NCBI RefSeq assembly: GCF_024029675.1
Contig: NZ_CP097121.1
Coordinates: 1-64,000, forward strand
Source: Fructilactobacillus carniphilus
GTDB lineage: Bacteria; Bacillota; Bacilli; Lactobacillales; Lactobacillaceae
Direction of reading: 5' to 3'
DNA length: 64,000 bases
The notes beneath the pieces were generated by a model. That model was not told where the DNA came from, searched no databases, and worked only from the letters and a program-made list of their open reading frames with translations. This document shows, in pieces, positions 34,037 to 43,533 of this stretch. The stretch's first letter is position 1. Each line of letters opens with the position of its first letter. The position numbers and the translations under genes are program-made.

Positions 34037-35269
34037 ATGACTGATTGGCAAGCACAAGATCCAGAAATTTGGCAGGCAGTTCAAGCAGAAGCAGACCGGC
34101 AGGAACACGTGATTGAATTAATTGCATCGGAAAACATTGCTTCACAGGCAGTCCGGGCGGTCCAGAGCTCGGTCTTAACCAATAAGTACGCCGTGGGTTA
34201 TCCCGAAAGCCGGGTGTATACCGGAAACGAAGCGATCGATCGCATTGATAATTTAGCGCGGCAACGAGCCCAGGACCTCTTTGGGGCCGAATACGCGAAC
34301 GTCTTTCCGCATTCTGGAACCCAGGCGAACCAGGCAGTGTACGCGGCCTTGCTGGAGCCGGGGGATCGCATCTTAGCGATGAGTGAACACGCCGGGGGTC
34401 ACTTTACCCACGGTCAGGCGCATAACTTTTCGGGGCAACTGTATGATGCTCAGTTTTACGGTGTGGATCCGGCAACGGAACTATTGGATTACGAGCAGAT
34501 TGAGCGCCAGGCACGGGAGTGGCAGCCGAAGTTAATCATCACCGGAGCTTCTGCGTACAGTCAGTTAATTGACTGGGAACGGATGCGCGTAATTGCTGAC
34601 GAAGTGGGCGCCTAACTGATGGTCGACATGGCGCACATTGCCGGTCTGATTGCGGGTGAGGTGTTACCGAGTCCAGTACCGGTAGCCGACGTTGTGACTT
34701 CGACCACCCACAAAACCCTCCGGGGACCCCGGGGCGGGATGATTTTAGCCAAGCGGGAATATGCTGACCGGCTTAACGAAGCGGTCTTTCCCCGTTCTCA
34801 AAGTGGAACGTTAGAACAAATTGTGGCCGCTAAGGCAATTGCGTATCGCGAAGCCCAACAACCAGAATTTCGGCAGTACGCGCAACAGGTGGTTAACAAC
34901 GCGCAGTTGATGGCGCAGGTTTTGAACGAAACCTCCAACGTGCGGGTGGTTACCGGAGGCACGGTTAACCACGAGTTAACTTTAGACGTCCGCGCCACTG
35001 GCATGACGGGGGGAGTAGCTGCGAACTTGCTCTACTCGGTCGGAATTGCGACTAACAAGGAATTGTTGCCGTTAGAAATCGGGAACGTGATGGAAGGAAT
35101 TCGGATTGGAACACCCACGATTACCAGCCGCAACTTTACGGAGGAAGCCGTGCAAACCGTAGCTGATTTAATTGGAACCGTCTTAAATCATCCCCAGGAC
35201 GAAGCCGTCCTGACGACCGCTCGGCAGGAAGTTCAACGTCTGACCCAACAATTTCCCGCCACCCGTTAA
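34037..35269 (+). pseudogene. glyA: Serine hydroxymethyltransferase with one in-frame stop codon
   Basis: The two halves (34037-34615 and 34619-35269) are in the same frame and together give a full-length GlyA of about 410 residues. A single TAA at 34613-34615 falls where the family has Tyr before LMVDMAHIAGLI. A one-base change from TAC or TAT explains it. The PLP lysine (TTHKTLRGPRGG) lies after the stop, so the truncated product is dead. GlyA interconverts serine and glycine and feeds one-carbon units. The rest of the gene is undamaged, so the change is recent, or a sequencing error. Confidence 0.9.
34613..34615 (+). other. In-frame TAA in glyA
   Basis: The codons around it read V-G-A-stop-L-M-V-D-M-A-H. 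Both sides align with intact GlyA without a shift. Confidence 0.9.
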
Positions 35270-35346
35270 GTGAAATAGTTGCATTTTTGCCACAATCCGC
35301 TATGATAGGAAGTTATTTCCATTTAATTTAAAAAAGGAGGATTGTG

Positions 35347-37089
35347 ATGCAAGAACAAGAACAGACACCAAAAAAGTTTCAATTTCGCAGTTTCATTAAG
35401 TTGATTCGCGATACCCATCCGAAGTACTGGCAACTGTGGTTGGGACTTGGCCTCGGGCTAATCGCAACCTTGGCGCAGTTACTTGTACCGAAGTTCGCGC
35501 AGACGCTGGTTAATAACTTTAAAACCGGGGTGAACGTTTGGCTGTTAGTTGGGATTATTGTGCTATTTATTGGCAGTGCGGTGATTAACGCGGTTTCCGG
35601 CGGGTTACTGGGTTCGTTTGGAGAACGAGTGGTCGCTGATTTGCGCCGGCGGCTCTGGAATAAGCTAATTCACCTGCAGGTGCCCTACTTTGACAACGTG
35701 AAGGTGGGGCAGTTGACCTCCCGGTTGGTGAACGATTCGGATCAAATTAAGGATTTACTGGCGACATCGTTTCCCAACGCGGTAACCTCGATTTTTCAAT
35801 TAGTGGGAGCCTTTCTGTTCATGATTGTCATGGACTGGAAAATGACCTTGATCATGTTAATCGCGGTACCGTTAGTTTTTACCCTGATGCGGCCACTGAT
35901 GAACCGGACGATGAAGGTGGGGCGCGCGCAACAAAAGACGTTAGCCGACTTTAGTGGTCAGGTTGACGATACCCTGAGTGAGATTCGGTTGGTCAAGGCT
36001 TCGAACGCCGAAAGCTACGAAAAAGAGAGTGGTGGAAAATTAATTCACCGGCTCTACCGGATTGGGCTCAAGGAAGCCATCTACGAATCGATTACATATC
36101 CGTTGATGGGGACCACCATGATGGCCCTGATTGTGGGGATTTTAGCCTACGGGGCACACCGGGTCGCCACCGGTACGATGACGATGGGAACCATGTTCGC
36201 CTTTCTGATGTACCTCTTCCAAGTCATTTCCCCCGTTTCGATTCTGGGGCAGTTCTCGGTTCGGTTATCAAAGGCAAGTGGAGCCACGGAACACCTGCAG
36301 GCCATTTTGCGGGAACCAGAGGAAGTCTTTGATCAGGAAGAAACACCCCGGATTCAGAACCAACCGTTGGCCTTGCAACACGTTGATTTTGCCTACGGAG
36401 ACGGACAACCGGTCTTAGAGGACGTGAACGTGGAAGCGCAACCGAACACCACGATTGCCTTTGCGGGCCCGTCTGGAAGTGGAAAGACCACGATTTTGAA
36501 CCTGATTGAACGTTACTACCAGCCGACCGGCGGGAAGATTACAGTTGGTGAGCAAGACATTAACCAGTTGGACCTCGCGGCCTGGCGGAAGGCAATTGGG
36601 TTCGTGAGTCAGGACTCCGCAATTGTGGCCGGCACGATTCGGCACAACTTAACCTACGGACTAGACGAAGAGTATTCGGATGAAGAACTGTGGCACGTCC
36701 TGAAGCTGGCTTATGCGGACGGCTTTGTGAAAGAGATGGACCACCAGCTCGATACAGAAGTGGGAGAACGCGGAATCAAGGTCAGTGGAGGACAACGGCA
36801 ACGATTGGCGATTGCCCGGGCCTTTCTGCGGGATCCAGAGCTGTTGATGCTGGATGAAGCAACGGCTAGTCTAGATTCTGAATCAGAAGCCATGATTCAA
36901 AAAGCCCTTCAACAACTGATGCAAGGCCGGACGACGCTGATTATTGCGCACCGGTTGAGCACGATTGTGGACGCGGACGAAATTTACTTTATTGATAACG
37001 GTCACGTGAGCGGACACGGAACGCATGAACAACTATTAGAGACGTTGCCGAAGTACCGGGAATACGTGAAGATTCAGTTTAAGGAATAG
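35347..37089 (+). CDS. ABC multidrug exporter, half-transporter (LmrA/BmrA type)
   Basis: 580 residues. I prefer the ATG at 35347 to the GTG before it, as GGAGG lies about eight bases upstream. Six membrane helices (about 30-320) are fused to one ATPase domain: Walker A GPSGSGKTT near 375, signature VSGGQRQR near 480, Walker B LLMLDEATASLD near 505 and the switch His in IAHRLS. It works as a homodimer and exports lipids or hydrophobic drugs. Confidence 0.93.
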   Translation: MQEQEQTPKKFQFRSFIKLIRDTHPKYWQLWLGLGLGLIATLAQLLVPKFAQTLVNNFKTGVNVWLLVGIIVLFIGSAVINAVSGGLLGSFGERVVADLRRRLWNKLIHLQVPYFDNVKVGQLTSRLVNDSDQIKDLLATSFPNAVTSIFQLVGAFLFMIVMDWKMTLIMLIAVPLVFTLMRPLMNRTMKVGRAQQKTLADFSGQVDDTLSEIRLVKASNAESYEKESGGKLIHRLYRIGLKEAIYESITYPLMGTTMMALIVGILAYGAHRVATGTMTMGTMFAFLMYLFQVISPVSILGQFSVRLSKASGATEHLQAILREPEEVFDQEETPRIQNQPLALQHVDFAYGDGQPVLEDVNVEAQPNTTIAFAGPSGSGKTTILNLIERYYQPTGGKITVGEQDINQLDLAAWRKAIGFVSQDSAIVAGTIRHNLTYGLDEEYSDEELWHVLKLAYADGFVKEMDHQLDTEVGERGIKVSGGQRQRLAIARAFLRDPELLMLDEATASLDSESEAMIQKALQQLMQGRTTLIIAHRLSTIVDADEIYFIDNGHVSGHGTHEQLLETLPKYREYVKIQFKE

Positions 37090-37098
37090 TGTGAAAAT

Positions 37099-37143
37099 AC
37101 AAAAAATGGAGTCTGACCATCGTGGTCAGGCTCCATTTTTTGT
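37099..37143. terminator. Bidirectional terminator
   Basis: Long stem of about 20 pairs with one G-T pair and a 3-base loop, A/T flanks; it overlaps the last codons of ogt. Confidence 0.9.
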
Positions 37144-37623
37144 ATGAGATTGTTCTAATTGTAATAAAAAGCGTTTCCGGTCCAAACCGCCGGCATAACC
37201 GGTCAGTTGACCGTTCTTGCCGAGCACCCGGTGACAGGGAATCAACAGGCTAATCGGATTACGTCCAATTGCGTTGCCGACCGCCCGGGCCGATTTAGTC
37301 GGGACGGCCGCGGCCAGTTCACTGTAAGTTGTCGTGGTACCGTAGGGAACCCGTTGTAGAGCCGTTAACACTCGACTTTGAAAGGGCGTGACCGCTGGAT
37401 GCAGGGATACTAGCTGGGGGTCAGGATTCTGCCCGGCAAAGTACTGGTCGAGCCAATTTTCTGCCAGCAGGATAGGTTTGGCGAACTGATTCGGAATGTG
37501 GTTCAGTTGATAGTGAGCTGCGTAGTGCTGTTGACCTTGAAACCACAAACCCACGAGCGCGGTTTCATTGCTCACCAGTAAGATTGGTCCCAGTGGCGAT
37601 TGATAAACTTTTTGGGATAACAT
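37126..37623 (-). CDS. ogt: Methylated-DNA-protein cysteine methyltransferase
   Basis: 165 residues. The acceptor Cys is in LIPCHRV near residue 132, with the downstream GYAGGLDRKRFLL. It removes O6-alkyl groups from guanine in a suicide reaction. The ATG directly follows the pepT stop (TAAATG), so it is cotranscribed and coupled. Confidence 0.95.
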   Translation of the reverse strand: MLSQKVYQSPLGPILLVSNETALVGLWFQGQQHYAAHYQLNHIPNQFAKPILLAENWLDQYFAGQNPDPQLVSLHPAVTPFQSRVLTALQRVPYGTTTTYSELAAAVPTKSARAVGNAIGRNPISLLIPCHRVLGKNGQLTGYAGGLDRKRFLLQLEQSHTKNGA

Positions 37624-38874
37624 TTATTTTTCCTGGGTCGGGACGTCTTCGGTGATTTGGACGATTAAATCAACCGCCTTTTCCATCGTCTGCAAGGAGA
37701 CGTATTCAAAGCGACCGTGCATGTTTTCCGGACCAGCAAAGATGTTGGGCGTTGGAATCCCCATGAAAGAAATCTTGGAGCCATCGGTCCCACCGCGAAC
37801 GGGGAAGATGTTGGGTTGAATGTCCAGTTTGTGCATGGCGTCCTTAACCAGGTTGACTGGCGTCAGGTCCTTTTCTAAGATTTCACCCATATTGTAGTAC
37901 TGGTCCTTCATGTCGAGGTCGACGCGGTTAGCCCCATATTTAGCATTCATTTGTTGGGTAATCTTTTCCAGTAATGCCTTGCGTTTTTCAAAGTTATCCT
38001 TGTCAAAGTCCCGGATAATGTATTCTAATTTGGCTTCGTCACAAGTTCCGTTCATGGAGATTAGGAAGAAGAATCCTTCCCGGCCACTGGTGGTTTCGGG
38101 ACGATCCGTAGCGGGTAATTGGTTGTGGAATTCGATGGCGAGTTGGGAAGCATTGACCATCACGTCCTTGGCGTCACCGGGGTGCACGTCGGTTCCGTGA
38201 AAGGTGACCGTGGCAGCGGCGGCGTTAAAGGTTTCGTATTCCAAGTCGCCGAGCGGACCACCGTCCACCGTGTAGGCGTAGTCGGCGCCGAAGTCCTTGA
38301 CGTCGAAGTGATCGGCTCCGGTTCCAATTTCTTCGTCGGGACCAAAACCAACTACAATCTTACCGTGCTTGATTTCTGGGTGGTTAATCAAGAATTGCAT
38401 GGCCGTCATAATTTCAGCGACCCCGGCCTTGTCGTCGGCTCCGAGGAGAGTTTCTCCGTTGGTGGTGATTAAGGTGTCACCGTTGTACTTGGTTAAGCTG
38501 GGAAACACGGCGGGATCAAGTTGGTATTTGCCGTCGTCATCCAGGTTGATTATTCCCTGGCCATCGTAGTTTTCCACCACTTGGGGTTGGATGTTGACGG
38601 AGTTAAAGTCGGCCGTGTCCACGTGAGAAATAAAGCCCACTACGGGACGCGGAGTGTCGTCTGTTGCTGGTAATTCGGCAAAGACGTAGCCAGTCGCTTG
38701 GTTAGTCCGGACGTTGCTTAAGCCAATTTCCTTGAGTTCAGTGGCTAGCTGCTTTAAAAATTCGACTTCTTTTTTGTCAGACGGAACCGTGGTGGAGTCA
38801 GGATTCGAGCGGGTGTTTTGTTTCACGTACCCTAAAAAGCGATCCAACAGTTGGGTTTGTAAGTTCTTTTCCAT
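37624..38874 (-). CDS. pepT: Tripeptide aminopeptidase PepT (M20B)
   Basis: 416 residues. Zinc and catalytic motifs: [11 protein letters not shown] (H near 83), [10 protein letters not shown] (D near 145), GPDEEIG (E near 180), YTVDGG and the late VRGGTDGS with [10 protein letters not shown] cytosolic dizinc peptidase that takes the N-terminal residue from tripeptides. First gene of the pepT-ogt pair. Confidence 0.96.
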   Translation of the reverse strand: MEKNLQTQLLDRFLGYVKQNTRSNPDSTTVPSDKKEVEFLKQLATELKEIGLSNVRTNQATGYVFAELPATDDTPRPVVGFISHVDTADFNSVNIQPQVVENYDGQGIINLDDDGKYQLDPAVFPSLTKYNGDTLITTNGETLLGADDKAGVAEIMTAMQFLINHPEIKHGKIVVGFGPDEEIGTGADHFDVKDFGADYAYTVDGGPLGDLEYETFNAAAATVTFHGTDVHPGDAKDVMVNASQLAIEFHNQLPATDRPETTSGREGFFFLISMNGTCDEAKLEYIIRDFDKDNFEKRKALLEKITQQMNAKYGANRVDLDMKDQYYNMGEILEKDLTPVNLVKDAMHKLDIQPNIFPVRGGTDGSKISFMGIPTPNIFAGPENMHGRFEYVSLQTMEKAVDLIVQITEDVPTQEK

Positions 38875-38999
38875 TGTAATGACCTCCAGTTATTTATCTC
38901 TTATCTTAATATAAATCGGGCGGCAGGGGAATTAATTGGGTTCTGCCCGCGGCTTCGTTATAATGAAGCTAACCAAATAACTACTAAAGGAGTAATACC

Positions 39000-39371
39000 A
39001 TGGACATTACCATTACACTGAATAACGGACAATTAGAAATTACTGGACCACTGAAGTTGGATACGGCGGCTGGAAAGCAAGAATTTGGGAACTTTTGGAA
39101 ACAATTTATCACCCAACAAATTCGTCGCATTTTGGATGAAATTGGCGATCATGAATTTTCTAAGATTGTGGAAGCATCCGATAACGTGCAACTGGGTGCT
39201 TTGCCAGCTTCACTAGAGTTAGTGATTAAGCTGGAAGCTCAACCGGACGAACAAGATGCCAGCCAAACCCAGTTGGTTGTGAAAGGTGTAGAAGTGACGC
39301 CGGAACTGGACGATGCTAAGTTCCTGTTCTTCTTGAGTTACGTGGATGCGGCGGTAAAGGCAATGAAATAA
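39000..39371 (+). CDS. Small conserved-looking hypothetical protein
   Basis: 123 acidic residues, with alternating strand-like segments (MDITITLNNGQLEITG) and a C-terminal hydrophobic helix-like part (FLFFLSYVDAAVKAMK). No signal peptide or recognised motif. GGAG lies seven bases before the ATG. Monocistronic with a strong terminator. Confidence 0.65.
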   Translation: MDITITLNNGQLEITGPLKLDTAAGKQEFGNFWKQFITQQIRRILDEIGDHEFSKIVEASDNVQLGALPASLELVIKLEAQPDEQDASQTQLVVKGVEVTPELDDAKFLFFLSYVDAAVKAMK

Positions 39372-39397
39372 TCTCCAATTTATACATTAATAATTAA

Positions 39398-39437
39398 AAA
39401 ATCCTAGTTACTCTTTGTTGTAGTAACTAGGATTTTA
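39398..39437 (+). terminator. Terminator after the 123-residue gene
   Basis: Fifteen-pair stem (39398-39412 with 39422-39436), 9-base loop, T-rich tail. Confidence 0.88.
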
Positions 39438-39461
39438 TTTTTATTGTTATGGTAATTTGGG

Positions 39462-39481
39462 TCTACCCTTAATACCCAATT
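39462..39481 (+). repeat. Left inverted repeat of a putative invertible promoter (partner 39593-39612)
   Basis: Twenty bases match the reverse complement of 39593-39612 at 18 positions. The shared part begins tctaccctta and ends caatt. Confidence 0.7.
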
Positions 39482-39539
39482 CATTATTCACTTAATTCTT
39501 AATTAAATTAAGAAGTTTTATGCTCTAATAAGTTGATTA

Positions 39540-39568
39540 TGTTCAAATTTTGATTATTAGTATATAAT
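39540..39568 (+). promoter_or_regulatory. Promoter of the LPxTG/LysM gene, inside the invertible segment
   Basis: A perfect TATAAT at 39563-39568, with a weak TGTTCA 17 bp upstream (39540-39545). A near-palindrome around gtatac (about 39568-39592) follows the -10, and an exact 15-base palindrome cttaattaaattaag lies further up. The whole stretch between the repeats is AT-rich. Confidence 0.55.
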
Positions 39569-39592
39569 AAGTTCGTATACGTAACTTATTAC

Positions 39593-39612
39593 AATTGTGT
39601 AATAAGGGTAGA
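39593..39612 (-). repeat. Right inverted repeat of a putative invertible promoter
   Basis: Inverted partner of 39462-39481 with 18 of 20 matches; the 111 bp between them hold the promoter. The repeat ends 39 bp before the start codon. Confidence 0.7.
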
Positions 39613-39650
39613 GGTATATTACACATTTAATCTTATAGAAGGAGTTTATT

Positions 39651-41042
39651 ATGAAAAATTTTAAGACTAAATTATATCCAACTGCAGCTTTAGCTGCAGC
39701 GTTAACTTTAGGAGCTGCTCCTTTAGTTGCTAGTGCGGACACTACGACACAGCCAGCCGCACAAACACAAAGTGCAATCCAATCAGTACAACAAGCCCCA
39801 ACAGTGTTAGCCAAATCTGGTGCTAATATTAATACCAGTATGGATGAAAATTGGGGTAATGAAGCCACGGTATTCTATGGTACATTAAAGCAAGACATGA
39901 AAGGACCATCTGGTCACATTTATCCTGCCGGAACCCGGGTGGCTACTTCAACTATGGGAAAAGCGACTGAACCTTATGGACCGTACTACCTATATCTTGG
40001 TGTGGAACAAATCGTTGGAAAAGGTGTTGGAGGAGCAGTTGATTCTCAATACGTAACTCCAGCCGGCACGGAATTTATTCCCGATATCGGCCGTGATGGA
40101 AAACTCATCATCAATAACGTAGCGAACCAGCAAGACGTTACGGGAACCTTAATTCCGGTGAACAGCTCTACTAATCCTGGTGGCAACACGGGATCCGGAA
40201 ATCAAGGTGGAAACACTACGAACCCCGGTCAAGGCACTGATAACGATGGTAATACTGACCAAGGTAATGGTGGATCAACCACGAACCCTGGTGACCACAA
40301 CAACGGTGGTTCGACTGGAACCGATACTGGAAACAAAGGTGATCAAGGAAATGCTGGAAACGTAAATCCTGGTAACCCAACCGACAACGGTGGTTCAACT
40401 GGAACTGACACTAGCAACAAGGGTGATCAAGGAACCCAAACTCCTGGACAATCAGACAATAGTTCAAACTCTGGTAAAACGGATCAAGGAAACCAAGGTG
40501 GTCAAATTACCAATCCTGGAACTCCTGACACCGGTAACCAAGGTAATCAGAGTAGTCAAACTCCAAACCAAGGTAATGATGACAACGCTGGTAAGACCGA
40601 TCAAGGAGCTAATGGTTCTGGGATGACACCAACTACCCCATCTGATAATGGTAGTAAAACTAAACAAGAGGTACAAAATCAAGACCAAATTGGGAACGGC
40701 ACAGGAACTCAGACTCAAAAACAAGATGCTACCACCACGAAGACCACTCCGGTAACGATTAAGAATGGTGATACTTTGAGTGGTTTATCTCAAAACCATG
40801 GAGTTTCGGTGGGACAAATTGTTAAATCCAATCCTAACATTTCTGACCCTAATCACGTTAAAGTAGGAACCCAAGTTGTGATTCCACAAGCGCAAAATAA
40901 GGCTACTGCTCAAACGAGTGGTAAGGGTAACTTACCACAAACAGGACAAGCTAATAATTCTATTTTGAGTTTAGTAGGTGCTGCCTTGATTTCTGTGGCT
41001 GGTTTATTGGGATTAAGTAAATTACGTAAAGAAAATAAATAA
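39651..41042 (+). CDS. Cell-wall-anchored LysM surface protein (LPQTG)
   Basis: 463 residues. Signal peptide ending near VASAD (about residue 31). A folded N-terminal domain (about 55-165) contains FYGTLKQDMKGPSG and GPYYLYLG. A Gly/Asn/Thr/Asp repeat stalk (about 172-350) is built from units such as NNGGSTGTDTGNKGDQG. A LysM peptidoglycan-binding domain (about 372-418) has IKNGDTLSGLSQNHG. The sortase signal LPQTG, a hydrophobic stretch and a KLRKENK tail end the protein. AAGGAG precedes the ATG. The promoter sits between inverted repeats and a serine recombinase gene follows, so expression may switch on and off. Confidence 0.9.
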   Translation: MKNFKTKLYPTAALAAALTLGAAPLVASADTTTQPAAQTQSAIQSVQQAPTVLAKSGANINTSMDENWGNEATVFYGTLKQDMKGPSGHIYPAGTRVATSTMGKATEPYGPYYLYLGVEQIVGKGVGGAVDSQYVTPAGTEFIPDIGRDGKLIINNVANQQDVTGTLIPVNSSTNPGGNTGSGNQGGNTTNPGQGTDNDGNTDQGNGGSTTNPGDHNNGGSTGTDTGNKGDQGNAGNVNPGNPTDNGGSTGTDTSNKGDQGTQTPGQSDNSSNSGKTDQGNQGGQITNPGTPDTGNQGNQSSQTPNQGNDDNAGKTDQGANGSGMTPTTPSDNGSKTKQEVQNQDQIGNGTGTQTQKQDATTTKTTPVTIKNGDTLSGLSQNHGVSVGQIVKSNPNISDPNHVKVGTQVVIPQAQNKATAQTSGKGNLPQTGQANNSILSLVGAALISVAGLLGLSKLRKENK

Positions 41043-41068
41043 TAACTAAATTACACATTAGTTATGAA

Positions 41069-41104
41069 AAGGGACATCAGGATGATTCTTGATGTCCTTT
41101 TTTA
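41069..41104 (+). terminator. Terminator after the surface protein gene
   Basis: Stem ggacatca/tgatgtcc extended by G-T and A-T pairs, then T6. Confidence 0.8.
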
Positions 41105-41201
41105 TACGGCTTTTATCTATTCACATGGTAAATGATTTATAATTTTATTCAAATGTTTCTTTACTTTTAATTTATTTGAAAATTTGTAAAAGGAATCAGG
41201 T

Positions 41202-41813
41202 ATGAAATTTGGATATGCGCGAGTTAGTTCAGCTAGCCAAAATTTGGAGCGGCAAATTAGAGCTTTAGAACAGGAGGGATGTGAGCAGATTTATCAAGAA
41301 AAAATTTCTGGGAAGAATTTAGAACGGCCCGAATTAAATGATTTATTGCGGATAATCAAGGCCGATGATGAAGTGGTAGTTTTAGACTTAGACAGATTAG
41401 GTAGAAACAATCAGGACATTACTAATGTTATGAACCAGATTAGAGAAAAACATGCGACCTTTCGGATTTTATCTTTGCCCTCTTTTGATGGGGTATCTGA
41501 CCCTAATTTAAAAGCACTTTTGAACAATTTAATTATTGAAATTTATAAGTATCAGGCAGAGGCAGAACGACAAAAAATTAGGGAACGGCAAAGACAAGGG
41601 ATTGAAATTGCCAAACAGAATGGATTGTATAAAGGACGGGCAACTAAATATTCTTTAAATTCCAAGAACCCACAGGGGCGCATCGTTGCAAAACGGATGA
41701 TAGAGATGTTTAACGTGGGACTTGGAGATAGTCAGATTGCGGAAACATTAGGAGTGAGCCGCAAAACGATTTATAATAAACGGCAAAAATTCATAAAAGA
41801 AAATAAATTTTAG
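41202..41813 (+). CDS. Serine recombinase (resolvase/invertase family)
   Basis: 203 residues. The catalytic Ser is in YARVSS (S9 or S10), followed by the conserved LDRLGRN and the E-helix region ERQKIRERQRQG. A C-terminal helix-turn-helix (about 175-200: IAETLGVSRKTIYNKR) binds DNA. The size fits Hin-type invertases and small resolvases. It is just downstream of the surface gene whose promoter has inverted repeats, so it is the natural candidate to flip that promoter. AAAGG precedes the ATG. Confidence 0.88.
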   Translation: MKFGYARVSSASQNLERQIRALEQEGCEQIYQEKISGKNLERPELNDLLRIIKADDEVVVLDLDRLGRNNQDITNVMNQIREKHATFRILSLPSFDGVSDPNLKALLNNLIIEIYKYQAEAERQKIRERQRQGIEIAKQNGLYKGRATKYSLNSKNPQGRIVAKRMIEMFNVGLGDSQIAETLGVSRKTIYNKRQKFIKENKF

Positions 41814-41975
41814 ATTAATTAGGATTTTGCTTTTTGTACTAGAAGTAGTTAATTGTTAAAATAAAAAAATCAATATCATTTTAACTAGATAATTCTAAGC
41901 TTTTGCTATTCTTGATTTATGTCGATCATGCAGATAAGACGTTGAATCAAGAAAATACCTAATTATGAAGGGACG

Positions 41976-42614
41976 ATGATGAAAAAGCTATTTGTCTGTT
42001 TAGCATTCCCATTTTTGGTCGGATTAATTCAAATTCCGACTTTGGGAGAATTATTGTGGGGTAATGAAACAAGCCACCATTTCAATTATTGGGCTCATTT
42101 GGGAGTTAGTGGTGGGAGTTTTTTAGTTTTAGGATTGGTCTTACTTTTAATTTATAAAGGATTAGGTGGGACTTCCATTGATTGGAGCTGGAAAATAATT
42201 GGGATTGCTGTTGTAGCCGCGGTCCTTTCGCAAACGATTCAATTTGGATTATCAATAATCACTAAGACACCTACTAGTGATCCAGAAACTTTGATGGCGT
42301 TACATTCCGGGATTGGAAGCGTTACGGTTTTAACTTTACTGGTTTTCAGTCCCATTTTAGAAGAACTTCTATTTCAAGGAATTTTACAGCAGAGAATTCT
42401 GGGAAAACTCAATCCTTATTTAGCGGTGGTAATTACTGCCATTATTTTTGCAGTGATTCATGGCTATGCGTTTGGAATTGGCACCCTCGAATTATTATTC
42501 TCGGGATTAGCGTATGCATTGGCGTTCAATTATGCGGAGGATTTAAAGTGCCCCATGCTAGCTCACGGTCTATCCAATTTAATCGTGATGTTATTGCTGT
42601 TGTGGTCGGCCTAA
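41976..42614 (+). CDS. CPBP-family intramembrane metalloprotease (Abi type)
   Basis: 212 residues, several membrane helices. The CPBP motifs are EELLFQG near residue 127 and FAVIHGYAFG near 160, with a late N in HGLSNL. Members process prenylated proteins or give immunity to bacteriocins. The start is the ATG at 41976 or the next at 41979. Convergent with another CPBP gene. Confidence 0.88.
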   Translation: MMKKLFVCLAFPFLVGLIQIPTLGELLWGNETSHHFNYWAHLGVSGGSFLVLGLVLLLIYKGLGGTSIDWSWKIIGIAVVAAVLSQTIQFGLSIITKTPTSDPETLMALHSGIGSVTVLTLLVFSPILEELLFQGILQQRILGKLNPYLAVVITAIIFAVIHGYAFGIGTLELLFSGLAYALAFNYAEDLKCPMLAHGLSNLIVMLLLLWSA

Positions 42615-42629
42615 CTAATTAAATAAGCT

Positions 42630-42662
42630 AAAAAGATTGCGATTTATTTCGCAATCTTTTTT
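42630..42662. terminator. Bidirectional terminator between two CPBP genes
   Basis: Stem aaaaagattgcga with full complement, 6-base loop and T run. Confidence 0.88.
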
Positions 42663-43414
42663 AGTTGGAAGGCCTGTAAATTATGCTCACACTTAGTGGA
42701 ACGGACCAAGCCCAGCAAAAGGCAACTGACCAGTCCCAGACAAACGATTATGATACTAATGAAACCCCAGATTGAATTGATTTGGAGGGCGTTATTAGTG
42801 ACATCAACCCAAAAATGGAGTCCCATTGCTAGCCAGAGATTTCGTGTCTGGAAATACAAAATGGCGGTGATGGTGCCCAAGCAAAAGGTAAAGGAGATTT
42901 GCAGAATGGTTGGAAGTAAAGCCTGACCTAACGTCATAAGGTTCAAGATGTGTAGGAAACTAAAGAGAGCACTGCTCGTTAGGATAGCTAATCGCGTTGT
43001 GGCAATCGGAGAGTATTGGGCTCCAAATAATTGCAAGGTTAACGGAAAGATTAATCCGCGAAAACAAAGTTCTTCTAAAATTCCTGCATTTAGTGCCATT
43101 AGAAAAGTTTGCAAGTTTAAATGAAATGAGACCGGCAGAGTCATCAAGATGATCAGCATTCCGGTGACTCCTAAACTGGGCCAACTATTTTTCCATTCTG
43201 ATTGGGTTAGCCGATGATAGTAGAACAGGGGCTGATGGAGATAGAAATGATTCAGAAGGGTTAGCGCCAGCCACATGATGGGGAGGGCGATGCTGAGGAT
43301 GACGGTACGGGACAACTGCGGGACCACTAACCGGTGAAAAAAGTTTAAACCGAGAATTAAGCCGATGTAAATTATTAGAGTTAATCCAATTTTAAGGTGG
43401 AAATGATTAGTCAT
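42644..43414 (-). CDS. CPBP-family intramembrane metalloprotease, second copy
   Basis: 256 residues with about seven membrane helices. The motifs are EELCFRG near residue 142 and FSFLHILNL near 178, with a late H in MGLHFWVDVTNN. Preceded on the same strand by an XRE membrane regulator gene. Possible immunity or signalling role; no bacteriocin gene is visible. Confidence 0.88.
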   Translation of the reverse strand: MTNHFHLKIGLTLIIYIGLILGLNFFHRLVVPQLSRTVILSIALPIMWLALTLLNHFYLHQPLFYYHRLTQSEWKNSWPSLGVTGMLIILMTLPVSFHLNLQTFLMALNAGILEELCFRGLIFPLTLQLFGAQYSPIATTRLAILTSSALFSFLHILNLMTLGQALLPTILQISFTFCLGTITAILYFQTRNLWLAMGLHFWVDVTNNALQINSIWGFISIIIVCLGLVSCLLLGLVRSTKCEHNLQAFQLKKIAK

Positions 43415-43533
43415 GAGAAAACCTCCGAAAGTTTGGTGACGTTTATTTCTAACTTTAGGAGATCTAAGTGGTCAGAACTAGCTCAAAAAGAGCTCATTGA
43501 GCAATGTAACCCTTTTTACTCATGCCCGTTCGC

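Noticed and set aside
34619..35269. Second half of glyA as a separate gene
   Set aside because: It begins in the middle of the PLP domain and has no own start region; it is the remainder of one gene after a nonsense codon.
39482..39592. Palindrome around gtatac as a terminator
   Set aside because: It has no T run after it and lies directly behind the -10; an operator or recombination accessory site is more likely.
40180..40640. Repeats in the surface gene as a CRISPR array
   Set aside because: The repeats are coding, degenerate and in frame (Gly/Asn/Thr-rich stalk), with no unique spacers of even length. No CRISPR or cas gene is in the window.
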